From: CAIMFV01 sp040757715
Lineage (GTDB): Bacteria > Pseudomonadota > Alphaproteobacteria > Caulobacterales > Caulobacteraceae
Length of the DNA: 64,000 nt
NCBI GenBank assembly: GCA_040757715.1
Contig: JBFLWS010000016.1
Location: 1 to 64,000 of the forward strand
Direction: 5' to 3'
Positions within the stretch are counted from its first letter, which is position 1; each line of letters opens with the position of its first letter. The translations under genes and the position numbers were made by a program. Below, in pieces: positions 38,799 to 49,190 of the stretch. The notes under the pieces were generated by a model that saw nothing but the letters and a program-made list of their open reading frames with translations, had not been told where the DNA came from and ran no database searches.

Positions 38799-39389
38799 AT
38801 GACTTCCCCTGCTGAATCGATTGTCCGCCCGCCCTACGCCGTGTTCGCGGGCCTGCGGCGCGTGGCCATGGGGACCCTGGCCGAGGCGGCGGTGGCGGCG
38901 CGGGACGCCGCCGAGCGCGAGCCTTGCGCTCCAGTGCTGGTGTTCGATGGCGAGAGCGGCGCGGTGGTGGACCTTGATCTGCGCGGAACCGCGGACGAGA
39001 TCGCCGCGCGCTATGCGCCGCCGCTTCCGGGGCCGGCGCGGCGCGGTCGGCCGAAGCTCGGGGTGGCGGCCCGCGAGGTGACGCTCTTGCCGCGCCACTG
39101 GGACTGGCTGGCGGGTCAGCCAGGGGGCGCGTCGGCGACCCTGCGGCGGCTGGTGGAGGCGGCGCGGAAGGCGGAGGGGGCGGGGGGCCCGGCTCGGCGC
39201 CGGCGTGACTGCGCCTATCGCTTCATGTCGGCCCTGGCCGGCGATCTGCCCGGATTCGAGGCGGCGTCCCGGGCGCTGTTCGCCGGCGACGAGGCAGGTC
39301 TCGCCCGCGCCGTCGCCGCCTGGCCCTTAGACGTCCAGGACCAGCTGCTCGGCTATCTGCGGGGCGCGAACGAGGCCGGAGCGGACTGA
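38799..39389 (+). CDS. DUF2239 family protein
   Basis: 196 residues. Family blocks are YAVFAGLRRVAMGTLAEAA, VLVFDGESGAVVDLDLRGT, RRGRPKLGVAAREVTLLPRH, then WDWLAGQPGGASATLRRLVE, and AYRFMSALAGDLPGFEAASR. The RGRPKLG stretch and the arginines around it could contact nucleic acid; this is inference. Function unknown. ATG 38799 coincides with the predicted transcription start. It is divergent from the GIY-YIG gene, with shared direct repeats. Confidence 0.88.
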   Translation: MTSPAESIVRPPYAVFAGLRRVAMGTLAEAAVAARDAAEREPCAPVLVFDGESGAVVDLDLRGTADEIAARYAPPLPGPARRGRPKLGVAAREVTLLPRHWDWLAGQPGGASATLRRLVEAARKAEGAGGPARRRRDCAYRFMSALAGDLPGFEAASRALFAGDEAGLARAVAAWPLDVQDQLLGYLRGANEAGAD

Positions 39390-39524
39390 GGGGCGACCTC
39401 TGCAAGGTTAAGGGGGAGAGCGCGCGTATCACGCGAATGTAGCGTCATTGCTCGTCCAAATTTCTTGTCTTTAGGGCGTGGAACTCTATGTGTGGTATAG
39501 CGACGTAACTTGCGGAGTGCGCCG

Positions 39525-39977
39525 ATGCACGACAGCCGGACGGTTGCGAATCAGTTTCTTGAACTCGCAAGAAATCGGGGCGTCAGCCTGACGCCGATGC
39601 AGGTTCTGAAGCTGGTCTATATTGCGCACGGTTGGATGCTGGGCCTGTATGGCCGGCCGTTGATCCGCGACGAGGTGCAGGCTTGGCAATACGGGCCGGT
39701 GATTCCGCGCCTGTACAACGACCTGCGCAAGTACCGGGGCAATTCGGTGACCGAGTTGTTGCCTAAGTCGCCCGACGACGCCTTGGACGGGGATGAGTTG
39801 GATATCGTCCAGCAAGTGGACTGCAAGTACGGCCACATGAGCGGACCGGCTCTGTCGCGCCTCACCCACACAGCCGGATCGCCGTGGGCCTTGGCCTATG
39901 CGCCAGGCGTATTCAGCACCCTGATCCCGCAGGACTTGATACAGGACCACTATCAGCGGTTGGCGGCTGCGGGCTGA
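39525..39977 (+). CDS. Panacea/SocA-like (DUF4065) antitoxin-domain protein
   Basis: 150 residues. The Panacea domain fills the protein: TVANQFLELARNRGVSLTPM, QVLKLVYIAHGWMLGLYGRP, LIRDEVQAWQYGPVIPRLYN, SGPALSRLTHTAGSPWALAY (each a conserved block). Such proteins neutralise a neighbouring toxin, as SocA does for SocB in Caulobacter and PanA for varied PanT toxins. A promoter-like TTGTCT...TATAGC precedes it. The next gene starts 12 bases downstream. Confidence 0.88.
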   Translation: MHDSRTVANQFLELARNRGVSLTPMQVLKLVYIAHGWMLGLYGRPLIRDEVQAWQYGPVIPRLYNDLRKYRGNSVTELLPKSPDDALDGDELDIVQQVDCKYGHMSGPALSRLTHTAGSPWALAYAPGVFSTLIPQDLIQDHYQRLAAAG

Positions 39978-39988
39978 AGCGGGTCTTG

Positions 39989-40426
39989 ATGACGGAATCA
40001 GGCCCGAAGGCGGCGCCGCCAAGAAAACGCATCCCGGACGCACGAATGGACACCGCCGCTGGACGCGCGCCGTCCACGGATGAAGTGGCCAAGCTGGAAG
40101 CGGTTCAGTTCGCCAGCGGCAAGAGCCAAAAAGAACTGGAGGAGGCGGCCAAGCAGGCGGACCACGGCCGCGCCCAGCGATTTTTGGACCAATTCGAGAC
40201 CTTGTCCATCTGGGCGATGCAGGCGCGGTTTGGGATATTCGCCGTTCTCGGCGGCGTTTGGATGCTGCATCTCATCCTGCCGGAACGATCGCCGGTTCTC
40301 CCGGGCGGCCTTCTCTTAAGCCGCTGGCTGACCGCTGATCAGGTGACGGTGATCCAAAACATTCTGACCGGCGGTCTCGTGGCTGGGATCGTCACGGATC
40401 ACTTCAAGAAGCGCGTCGGCCGCTGA
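39989..40426 (+). CDS. Putative membrane partner (toxin candidate) of the Panacea protein
   Basis: 145 residues. A charged N-terminal half with a helical stretch (EVAKLEAVQFASGKSQKELE, EAAKQADHGRAQRFLDQF) is followed by two transmembrane helices (about residues 75-97 and 118-135) and a short basic tail (HFKKRVGR). No family recognised; not SocB-like. Its position 12 bases after the Panacea gene, on the same strand, matches the layout of PanAT toxin-antitoxin pairs, some of which have membrane-acting toxins. Toxicity is inferred only. Confidence 0.6.
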   Translation: MTESGPKAAPPRKRIPDARMDTAAGRAPSTDEVAKLEAVQFASGKSQKELEEAAKQADHGRAQRFLDQFETLSIWAMQARFGIFAVLGGVWMLHLILPERSPVLPGGLLLSRWLTADQVTVIQNILTGGLVAGIVTDHFKKRVGR

Positions 40427-40664
40427 ACTTTCCTGGCGCGTATCGCTCTTCAGATGTGGACCCCATTTCGACCTAAGGCCTAGGTCTCCTCAGCGCTGGT
40501 CGGTTGCGGCGCCGAAAGGTGCATGCTAAGAGCCGCACGGCTTGAGGCGACGGGGCTTGAGCCGAGCCCTGTCGCGCGCGGTTTTTCTCCGCATAATCAA
40601 AGCCTTGCTCGCCGGTCAGTCGGATTGGCGGGAAATCGGGTCGAACATCAATCGGACGGGTCAT

Positions 40665-41219
40665 TTGGCGGACGATTCTCGAAACACGGACGTTGGCGAA
40701 CGCTACGCGCAAGCCTTGTTCGAACTGGCCGTGCAGGCCGACGCCATCGCGGCGGTGGAAAAGGACCTCAAGGCCCTGGACGCCGCGCGTCTGGAAAGCG
40801 CCGACCTGCGCCGGCTGCTGAACTCGCCGCTGACGCCGCAAGCCGACAAGGCCAAGGGCCTGGTGGCCGTGGCCGAAGCCCTGGGCGTTTCCGAGCTCAC
40901 CCGCCGCTTCGTCGGCGTTCTTTCGCATAATGGCCGCGCCGGCGCCCTCGGCCCCGTGGTCAAGGCCTTCGCCCAGCTGGCCGCCGATCATCGCGGCGCT
41001 GTGGCCGCCGAAGTGACCACTGCGGTTCCGCTCACCCCGGCCCAGGCCGAGGGCGTGGCCGCCGCCTTGCGCCAGGCCCTGGGCAAGGATCCTGAACTTT
41101 CCACCCGCGTCGATCCCGCCATCCTCGGCGGGCTGAAGGTGCGGGTCGGCTCCCGTCTGTTCGACGCCTCGCTCCGCACGCGGCTCGACTCCCTGAAATT
41201 CGCCCTAAAGCGCGCTTGA
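40665..41219 (+). CDS. atpH: ATP synthase F1 subunit delta
   Basis: Links the F1 head to the peripheral stalk. Start TTG 40665 gives MADDSRNTDVGERYAQALFE, the usual N-terminus; the open frame upstream is not protein-like. The C-terminal signature DPAILGGLKVRVGSRLFDAS is present. 184 aa. First gene of atpHAGD-orf-atpC; F0 genes are elsewhere, as in other alphaproteobacteria. The gap upstream (40427-40664) contains no gene. Confidence 0.95.
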   Translation: MADDSRNTDVGERYAQALFELAVQADAIAAVEKDLKALDAARLESADLRRLLNSPLTPQADKAKGLVAVAEALGVSELTRRFVGVLSHNGRAGALGPVVKAFAQLAADHRGAVAAEVTTAVPLTPAQAEGVAAALRQALGKDPELSTRVDPAILGGLKVRVGSRLFDASLRTRLDSLKFALKRA

Positions 41220-41233
41220 AGAAGGCCTAAGCG

Positions 41234-42772
<1,539 letters not shown>

Positions 42773-42792
42773 TCCCGGAGCGCTGACCGGCT

Positions 42793-43680
42793 ATGGCTAG
42801 CCTCAAGGAAATGCGCAATCGGATCGGAAGCGTGAAAGCCACGCAGAAGATCACGAAAGCGATGCAGATGGTGGCGGCGGCCAAGTCCCGCCGCGCCCAG
42901 GACGCCGCCCAGAGCGCGCGCCCCTACGCGCGCCGTATGGCCAGCGTCATCGCCAACCTGGCCAAGAGCGTGTCGGGGCCCAGCGCCCCGCCGCTGCTGG
43001 CCGGCACCGGCAAGGACCAGAAGCACCTCATCGTCGTGGCTGCGGCGGACCGCGGCCTCGCTGGCGGCTTCACCACCGCCATCGTTCGCGCCGCCCGCGA
43101 AGAGATCAACAGCCTCCTCGCCCAGGGCAAGGACGTGAAGATCATCTGCGTCGGCCGAAAGTCGCGCGACCAGCTGCGCCGGCTCTACGCCGACAAGATC
43201 GTCGGCTTCTACGACATGAGCGCGCACAAGCAGCTGACCCTCGACGCGGTGCAGCCCATCGCCGACCAGATCCTCGCCAGTTTCGCGGCGGGCGAGGCCG
43301 ATGTGGTCAGCCTGTTCTTCTCGCGCTTCAAGAACATCCTCTCCCAGATCCCCACTCGCCAGCAGCTGATCCCGGCTCAGGTGACGGCGGGCGCCGAAAC
43401 CAGCCCGCAGCCGGACCTGAAGGGCGGGGTCTATACCTACGAGCCCGACGAGGCGGCGATCCTGGAGATCCTGTTGCCGCGTAACCTCGCGGTGCAGATC
43501 CTCTCCGCGCTGCTGGAGAACATGGCCGGCTTCTACGCCAGCCAGATGAGCGCCATGGACAACGCCACGCGCAACGCCGGCGAGCTCATCTCCGCCCTCA
43601 CCTTGCAATACAACCGCTCTCGCCAGGCTCAGATCACCAAGGAGCTGATCGAGATCATCTCCGGCGCTGAAGCCCTCTAA
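42793..43680 (+). CDS. atpG: ATP synthase F1 subunit gamma
   Basis: The rotating central shaft. N-terminal LKEMRNRIGSVKATQKITKA and MQMVAAAKSRRAQ, and the C-terminal ASQMSAMDNATRNAGELIS with LTLQYNRSRQAQITKELIEI are the two conserved helices. 295 aa. Spaced 20 bases from atpA and 15 from atpD. Confidence 0.97.
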   Translation: MASLKEMRNRIGSVKATQKITKAMQMVAAAKSRRAQDAAQSARPYARRMASVIANLAKSVSGPSAPPLLAGTGKDQKHLIVVAAADRGLAGGFTTAIVRAAREEINSLLAQGKDVKIICVGRKSRDQLRRLYADKIVGFYDMSAHKQLTLDAVQPIADQILASFAAGEADVVSLFFSRFKNILSQIPTRQQLIPAQVTAGAETSPQPDLKGGVYTYEPDEAAILEILLPRNLAVQILSALLENMAGFYASQMSAMDNATRNAGELISALTLQYNRSRQAQITKELIEIISGAEAL

Positions 43681-43695
43681 CCGACGGTCGAACCC

Positions 43696-45164
<1,469 letters not shown>

Positions 45165-45165
<1 letters not shown>

Positions 45166-45764
45166 TGCGTCGCGGGGGTTTAGCGCTCCTCGTCGGTCTC
45201 CTCGTCGCGGCGCCCCTGGCCCGCGCTGATGAGGCCGCGTCGAGCGCGGCGCCCGCGCCAAAGCCCTACCTGTCCGGTTTCTGCGCGGAAGCCGTGCTGA
45301 ACGGAAGCGATCCGCAGGGCCTCGCCCAAGCCCTGGCGCGGTTCGGCGGTCGTCCGCAACCCGCTTCGGCGGGGGACAGCTTCAAGCCGCAGGACCTTGA
45401 GCTCACCGGCCAGCCGGTGAGGTTCGCCGGCCCTGGCGCTCCGTTCGGCTTCGTGGACGCCCGGCGGGGGACCTGCCTCCTGGTCTATCCAGGGGCCAGC
45501 CTGCCGGCGCCGCCTACGGATGATCTCGCCCATGGCGGTCTTCAGCTCACGGACAAAGGCCCCAAAGCGGGCTGGCGGCCAGTGACCCGCGAGGCTGCCT
45601 TGCGCCGCGCCCCCGACAAGTTTTTCCTCCAGGTGAACGAGAACGGCTTCGGCCTCTGCGCCGAAAAGCTGGACGACCTTCGCCTGCACGACAATTCGCC
45701 CGTCTCCGCGGTCCGCGTCTGGGGCTGCCGGTTGGGCAAGGACGAGAGAACCGACCATGGCTAA
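45165..45764 (+). CDS. Secreted protein of unknown function inside the ATP synthase operon
   Basis: 199 residues. A signal peptide (MRRGGLALLVGLLVAAPLAR, cut after ARA) leads into a soluble domain with four cysteines (FCAE, TCLL, LCAE, GCRL), which could form two disulphides. No family recognised. The start overlaps the atpD stop (TGATG) and its end overlaps the atpC start by 8 bases, so translation is coupled on both sides. The placement suggests shared expression with F1; a direct role in the complex is doubtful, as the protein appears exported. Confidence 0.82.
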
Positions 45765-46020
45765 GCTGCACTTCTCGCTGGTAGCGCCCGAGCGCGAACT
45801 GTTCGCCGGCGAGGTGGACCAGGTGGACGCCCCCGGCCTCGAGGGCGATTTCGGGGTTCTGGCCGGCCACGAGCCGTTCATGACCACCCTGCGTCCCGGC
45901 ACGGTGGTGGTGCGCGACGGCGCGACGCGCAAGCTGTTCGAGATCAAGGGCGGCTTCGCCGACGTGACCCCGGAGAGCTTCACGCTCCTCGCCGAACACG
46001 CCGTCGAGACGGCGGCTTAA
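45757..46020 (+). CDS. atpC: ATP synthase F1 subunit epsilon, short form
   Basis: 87 residues covering only the N-terminal beta-sandwich: KLHFSLVAPERELFAGEVDQ, VDAPGLEGDFGVLAGHEPFM, EIKGGFADVTPESFTLLAEH. The C-terminal helical hairpin that inhibits ATPase in E. coli is absent; short epsilons are common in alphaproteobacteria, where the zeta subunit takes that role. It overlaps the preceding gene by 8 bases and ends the operon. Confidence 0.95.
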   Translation: MAKLHFSLVAPERELFAGEVDQVDAPGLEGDFGVLAGHEPFMTTLRPGTVVVRDGATRKLFEIKGGFADVTPESFTLLAEHAVETAA

Positions 46021-46087
46021 AGCGGGCCCGAGGAAAAGTGGGAACCGGTTTTCCGCCAAACCCCAAATTGTAAAATTGGGGCCCGCG
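46021..46087 (+). repeat. Palindromic repeat with core AAGTGGGAACCGGTTTT (copy 3)
   Basis: GCGGGCCC (46022-46029) pairs with GGGCCCGC (46079-46086). Inside lie the core GAAAAGTGGGAACCGGTTTT and a second palindrome CCCCAAATTGTAAAATTGGGG. It sits directly behind the atpC stop and may act as the operon terminator. Confidence 0.8.
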
Positions 46088-46095
46088 TTAACTTT

Positions 46096-46356
46096 ATGAA
46101 TCTCGATCCTGTGACCCTGCTCGACGGTCTGGGGATCGTCGGGGTTCTATTGATCCTCATCGCCTATGCCGGCGTGCAGGCCGAGCGGCTTGACGCCCGC
46201 GGCTTGCCGGCGCTTGCCATGAACCTCGCCGGGTCGCTCTTCATCCTCGCCTCCCTGGTGTTCGGGGCCTTCAACCTCTCCGCAGCCCTCGTGGAAGCCG
46301 CCTGGGCCCTCATCGCCCTCTACGGCCTGGCGCGACGGCTGGGGCGGCGGGGGTAG
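46096..46356 (+). CDS. CBU_0592-like small membrane protein
   Basis: 86 residues with three hydrophobic helices: LGIVGVLLILIAYAGVQAER, LPALAMNLAGSLFILASLVF, LVEAAWALIALYGLARRL. The order and the Trp/Ala pattern of the last helix match the CBU_0592 family of inner-membrane proteins, of unknown function. It follows a repeat element after the atp operon and is probably separate from it. Confidence 0.75.
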   Translation: MNLDPVTLLDGLGIVGVLLILIAYAGVQAERLDARGLPALAMNLAGSLFILASLVFGAFNLSAALVEAAWALIALYGLARRLGRRG

Positions 46357-46412
46357 GGGGCGAGCCGGCGGCCAAAACGAGGTCACGGAGCGATTCCGGA
46401 CCCAGACCGCGC

Positions 46413-47336
46413 CTACGGAATCACCTCGTCCAGACCCTCTTGCGACATTAGGTTCGCCCGCACGCGTTTCAGAACGAACCGGTCGTAAGAGACCACGTCG
46501 GTTCCGATCAAGGGGTCGATCAGCTCGATCTGAAAATACCAGCCGTCGCGCTTCACGATGCCGCGCATCCCGTAAGGATCCGCTTGGCGAGGGCCATTGA
46601 GAAGCGAAACCGTCAGGCACATGGTCGGGTTGGGGGCCGAGCGGGGACACCCCGCGTTCTTCACCTCAGTGATTTGAAGCGGCGAAATGGTGGAGATGTT
46701 CGCCCGCTGGGCCTTGGTGCAAGTCCCCCAACAGGTGATCGGAAGGTCCCTGCTGAAAGCTTGCTTGCCGATCCGCTCGATCGCGCGCGCCGCGACCCAG
46801 GCGGTCATGGCGTCTGGGGCATCGAAATACTTCAACACCTTATTTTGGGCGACACAGGTTGCGGTAAGTCGGCTCCCGTCTTTGTCTTGTCCGCTACCGC
46901 CTGTGAGGTTCCCGACGACATGGTAGGCGCGCGACATCGACAGAACCTCGGAGCGCCCGGCCACGTATTTGTCGGGGCCCTGCGTTTTGACGGCAAAATC
47001 CACGTCGATGAACTGGGTCTCGCACATTCCTGGGTACGAAGGCGCCGGCCGGGTCGCCAACCTCAGGGGATCGGTTAGGCCCGGACGGGGGCGCTGCACC
47101 TCCACCACCGTCGCCCCGAATTGAGCTAGGACCCGCGCGGTGAGATCATTCTTCGGCAAGCGCTGAGCCTCTTCGTAGGTCACGCCAGCGCCGGCGTCCG
47201 TGTTGGCGTCACGGCCAACCTCGCTACGGTTAGCCTTCCCGCTTGGCGCCAGCGCGCCTTGATCGCAGGCGGCTACAAGCCAGCAGGACGCCATGATCGC
47301 CAACGCCAGCACTTTGAATGCTGCTGATTTATCCAT
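46413..47336 (-). CDS. Hypothetical lipoprotein
   Basis: 307 residues. The signal peptide ends in a lipobox LVAA-C (about residue 24), so it should be lipidated. After an Asn/Ala/Asp linker comes a domain with several cysteines (PGMCETQF, TATCVAQN, TCWGTCTKAQ, AGCPRS, TMCLTV). No family recognised. ATG 47336 fits the signal peptide best. No clear operon partner. Confidence 0.75.
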   Translation of the reverse strand: MDKSAAFKVLALAIMASCWLVAACDQGALAPSGKANRSEVGRDANTDAGAGVTYEEAQRLPKNDLTARVLAQFGATVVEVQRPRPGLTDPLRLATRPAPSYPGMCETQFIDVDFAVKTQGPDKYVAGRSEVLSMSRAYHVVGNLTGGSGQDKDGSRLTATCVAQNKVLKYFDAPDAMTAWVAARAIERIGKQAFSRDLPITCWGTCTKAQRANISTISPLQITEVKNAGCPRSAPNPTMCLTVSLLNGPRQADPYGMRGIVKRDGWYFQIELIDPLIGTDVVSYDRFVLKRVRANLMSQEGLDEVIP

Positions 47337-47478
47337 GGCTCCCCTCCACACGGGTCGCCAGGATGGCACAATTCATCGTTGTGGCATATTGGTGAGCCTC
47401 GCCTCGACCTCTCCACCGTAAAACCCCTGCGAGAAGCAGGGGCCCAGGGCATTCCAGCCTGGCGAATCTTGGACAGCA

Positions 47479-47508
47479 CTGGGTCCTCGCATCCGCGAGG
47501 ATGAGCGG
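47479..47508. repeat. Palindromic repeat, CCTGGGTCCTC family (copy 3)
   Basis: CTGGGTCCTCGC-ATCC-GCGAGGATGAGCGGG, followed by TTTT. It lies between the lipoprotein start region and the end of brnA; the T-run is on the plus strand. Confidence 0.6.
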
Positions 47509-47535
47509 GTTTTTGGAGCGAGCGCCGCTACGCCA

Positions 47536-47880
47536 TCACCCCGACGTTCGTCCGCGCCTCCCGCCATCCGCCACCCCTTCGGCCAGCACCCGCTCCATGC
47601 GCGCGCGCCAGTCTTCGCCCTCAGACTGATAGGCTTCCAGCACCGCGGGGCGCAGGCGCAGGGTGACCAGCTGCTTGGCCTGCGGATCGCGAGGGCGCCC
47701 GACCCTGGTCTTGGGGAAGGCGGCCAGAATCTCCGGCGCCAGCACGGCCTCGGGGGCGCTGAGTCGGGCCATATCCTCGATGGCGAGTTCGGGATTGTCC
47801 GCATCGTCGAGGACCGGGTCGGGCAGGGCCGCCAGAGCCTCAGCCGCCGCCTCGCGTTCAATCTTACTCAGTTTCGACAT
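47536..47880 (-). CDS. brnA: BrnA-family antitoxin
   Basis: 114 residues. The BrnA-type C-terminal ribbon-helix-helix is recognisable: KTRVGRPRDPQAKQLVTLRL, then RPAVLEAYQSEGEDWRARME and RVLAEGV. It binds DNA and neutralises the ribonuclease BrnT. ATG 47880 (MSKLSKIERE) overlaps the brnT stop by 17 bases, the usual toxin-first order. The pair is probably self-repressed through the palindrome at 48129. Confidence 0.85.
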   Translation of the reverse strand: MSKLSKIEREAAAEALAALPDPVLDDADNPELAIEDMARLSAPEAVLAPEILAAFPKTRVGRPRDPQAKQLVTLRLRPAVLEAYQSEGEDWRARMERVLAEGVADGGRRGRTSG

Positions 47881-48127
47881 AGCGCTCGAACTCCTTTCGG
47901 TGCGCGCGCCTAAGGCTGATGGCGCGCACTTTGTCGCCGCGAACCGTGAAGGCGAGACAGTGGGGAACGCCATCGATCAGGCCGAACGCCAGGAAGCGCG
48001 GTTCACCATAGTCTCGCCGCCGGTCGGCGAAGACGCCGCGGATGTCGAGTTCGACGGCGCGGCCAAGGTCCACGCCATGTTTGGCGAGGTTGAGCCGGCT
48101 TTTGGCTGGATCGAACTCGATCTCCAC
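47864..48127 (-). CDS. brnT: BrnT-family toxin (ribonuclease)
   Basis: 87 residues with the BrnT pattern FDPAKSRLNLAKHGVDLGRA, then ...FADRRRDYGEPRFLAFGLID and the C-terminal RAISLRRAHRKEFERYV. BrnT is a RelE-fold toxin that cleaves RNA to stop growth. It starts just after the operator palindrome and overlaps brnA by 17 bases. Confidence 0.9.
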   Translation of the reverse strand: MEIEFDPAKSRLNLAKHGVDLGRAVELDIRGVFADRRRDYGEPRFLAFGLIDGVPHCLAFTVRGDKVRAISLRRAHRKEFERYVETE

Positions 48128-48128
48128 T

Positions 48129-48147
48129 ATTTCTGTATAACAGAAAT
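48129..48147. promoter_or_regulatory. BrnA operator palindrome
   Basis: ATTTCTGT-ATA-ACAGAAAT is a perfect 8-bp inverted repeat with a 3-base centre, beginning two bases upstream of the brnT start codon. BrnA autoregulates in characterised systems. Confidence 0.75.
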
Positions 48148-48236
48148 TCGGGCGGACTCAAAATCCGATCAGGCGCCAGCCCCTCCCTCCCCGCCCCATC
48201 TTGCAAATCCCACCTTCACGGTCCATACTGAACTAA

Positions 48237-48602
48237 ATGGTTCAGTGTTTGACGGCCCCGATCGACCAAGCCTTCGCGGCGCTCTCCGACGCCACCCGGC
48301 GCGGTGTGCTGGAGCGGCTCGGGCGCGCCGACGCCTCGATCACTGAGCTGGCCGAGAGCTTCGACATGACCCTCACGGGCATGAAGAAGCACGTCCAGGT
48401 GCTGGAGCGGGCCGGGCTGGTGGCCACGCATAAGGTCGGCCGGGTGCGAACCTGTCGGCTCGGCCCCTGCACCCTCGTGGAAGAAACGGCCTGGATCGAG
48501 GCCTACCGCCAGCTGTGGGCGGCGCGATTTGAGACCCTGGACGCCCTTGTCGAAGAGCTGCAACAGAAGGAGAGGACGGATGGACGCCAAGACCGGGAAT
48601 GA
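48237..48602 (+). CDS. ArsR/SmtB-family transcriptional regulator
   Basis: 121 residues with a winged helix typical of the ArsR subgroup paired with AHSA1 proteins: FAALSDATRRGVLERLGRAD, ITELAESFDMTLTGMKKHVQ, VLERAGLVATHKVGRVRTCR. No metal-binding CxC is present in the recognition helix. It overlaps the SRPBCC gene by 23 bases, the common ArsR-AHSA1 arrangement, so it probably represses its own operon. The sensed signal is unknown. Confidence 0.9.
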   Translation: MVQCLTAPIDQAFAALSDATRRGVLERLGRADASITELAESFDMTLTGMKKHVQVLERAGLVATHKVGRVRTCRLGPCTLVEETAWIEAYRQLWAARFETLDALVEELQQKERTDGRQDRE

Positions 48603-49104
48603 AGCCGCCGCACGCCACCGCACCACGCTTGAGCGGACCAGCGATCGCGAGGTGGTGGTCACGCGCCGCTTCAACGCCCCGGCGCGGCTGGTGTTCGAGG
48701 CCTGGACCAAGCCCGAGCTGATCACGCGCTGGTGGGCGCCGGCGGCCTATGGCATGGCCTTTGTCGCCTGCGACATCGATCTTCGCGCGGGCGGCGGCTA
48801 CCGCTTCGTGTTCAGCCATCCCGCCGCCGAGCAGCCCATGGCCTTTTTCGGCCGCTACCTCGAGGTGACGCCGCCCTCGCGCCTTGTCTGGACCAATGAG
48901 GAGGCCGGCGAGGACGGGTCCGTCACCACCGTGTCGTTCGAGGACCGGGGCGGCGTGACCGAGGTGGTGGTGCACGAGCTCTACCCCTCCAAGGACGCGC
49001 TCGACAGCGCCATCGAGTCCGGCGCCGTGAGCGGCTTCAGCGACGACATGTTCGATCAGCTCGATGTGGTGCTGGCCGCTCCTGGCGCCGGCGAGGGGGC
49101 CTGA
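48580..49104 (+). CDS. SRPBCC (AHSA1-type) domain protein
   Basis: 174 residues with the START-like fold: VTRRFNAPARLVFEAWTKPE, LITRWWAPAAYGM, GGGYRFVFSHPAAEQP, FFGRYLEVTPPSRLVWTNEE, GGVTEVVVHELYPSKDALDS. These proteins bind a hydrophobic ligand in a central cavity; the ligand is unknown. Co-transcribed with the ArsR gene. ATG 48580 is behind AGGAGAGG. Confidence 0.9.
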   Translation: MDAKTGNEAAARHRTTLERTSDREVVVTRRFNAPARLVFEAWTKPELITRWWAPAAYGMAFVACDIDLRAGGGYRFVFSHPAAEQPMAFFGRYLEVTPPSRLVWTNEEAGEDGSVTTVSFEDRGGVTEVVVHELYPSKDALDSAIESGAVSGFSDDMFDQLDVVLAAPGAGEGA

Positions 49105-49132
49105 GGCGGCGGGCTTAGTTGACGAATTCCGC

Positions 49133-49164
49133 TTGACCTTGCCCCAGGGACAAGCCCGCAGAAT
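49133..49164 (+). promoter_or_regulatory. MerR-type long-spacer promoter with dyad
   Basis: A -35 TTGACC (49133-49138) and a -10 CAGAAT (49159-49164) are 20 bases apart, the stretched spacing that MerR regulators correct. CTTGCCCC-A-GGGACAAG (49138-49154), a dyad with one mismatch per arm, lies in the spacer. It drives the MerR-cupin gene. Confidence 0.65.
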
Positions 49165-49190
49165 GCCAGGGTCGAAGTCAGGTATTGCTC

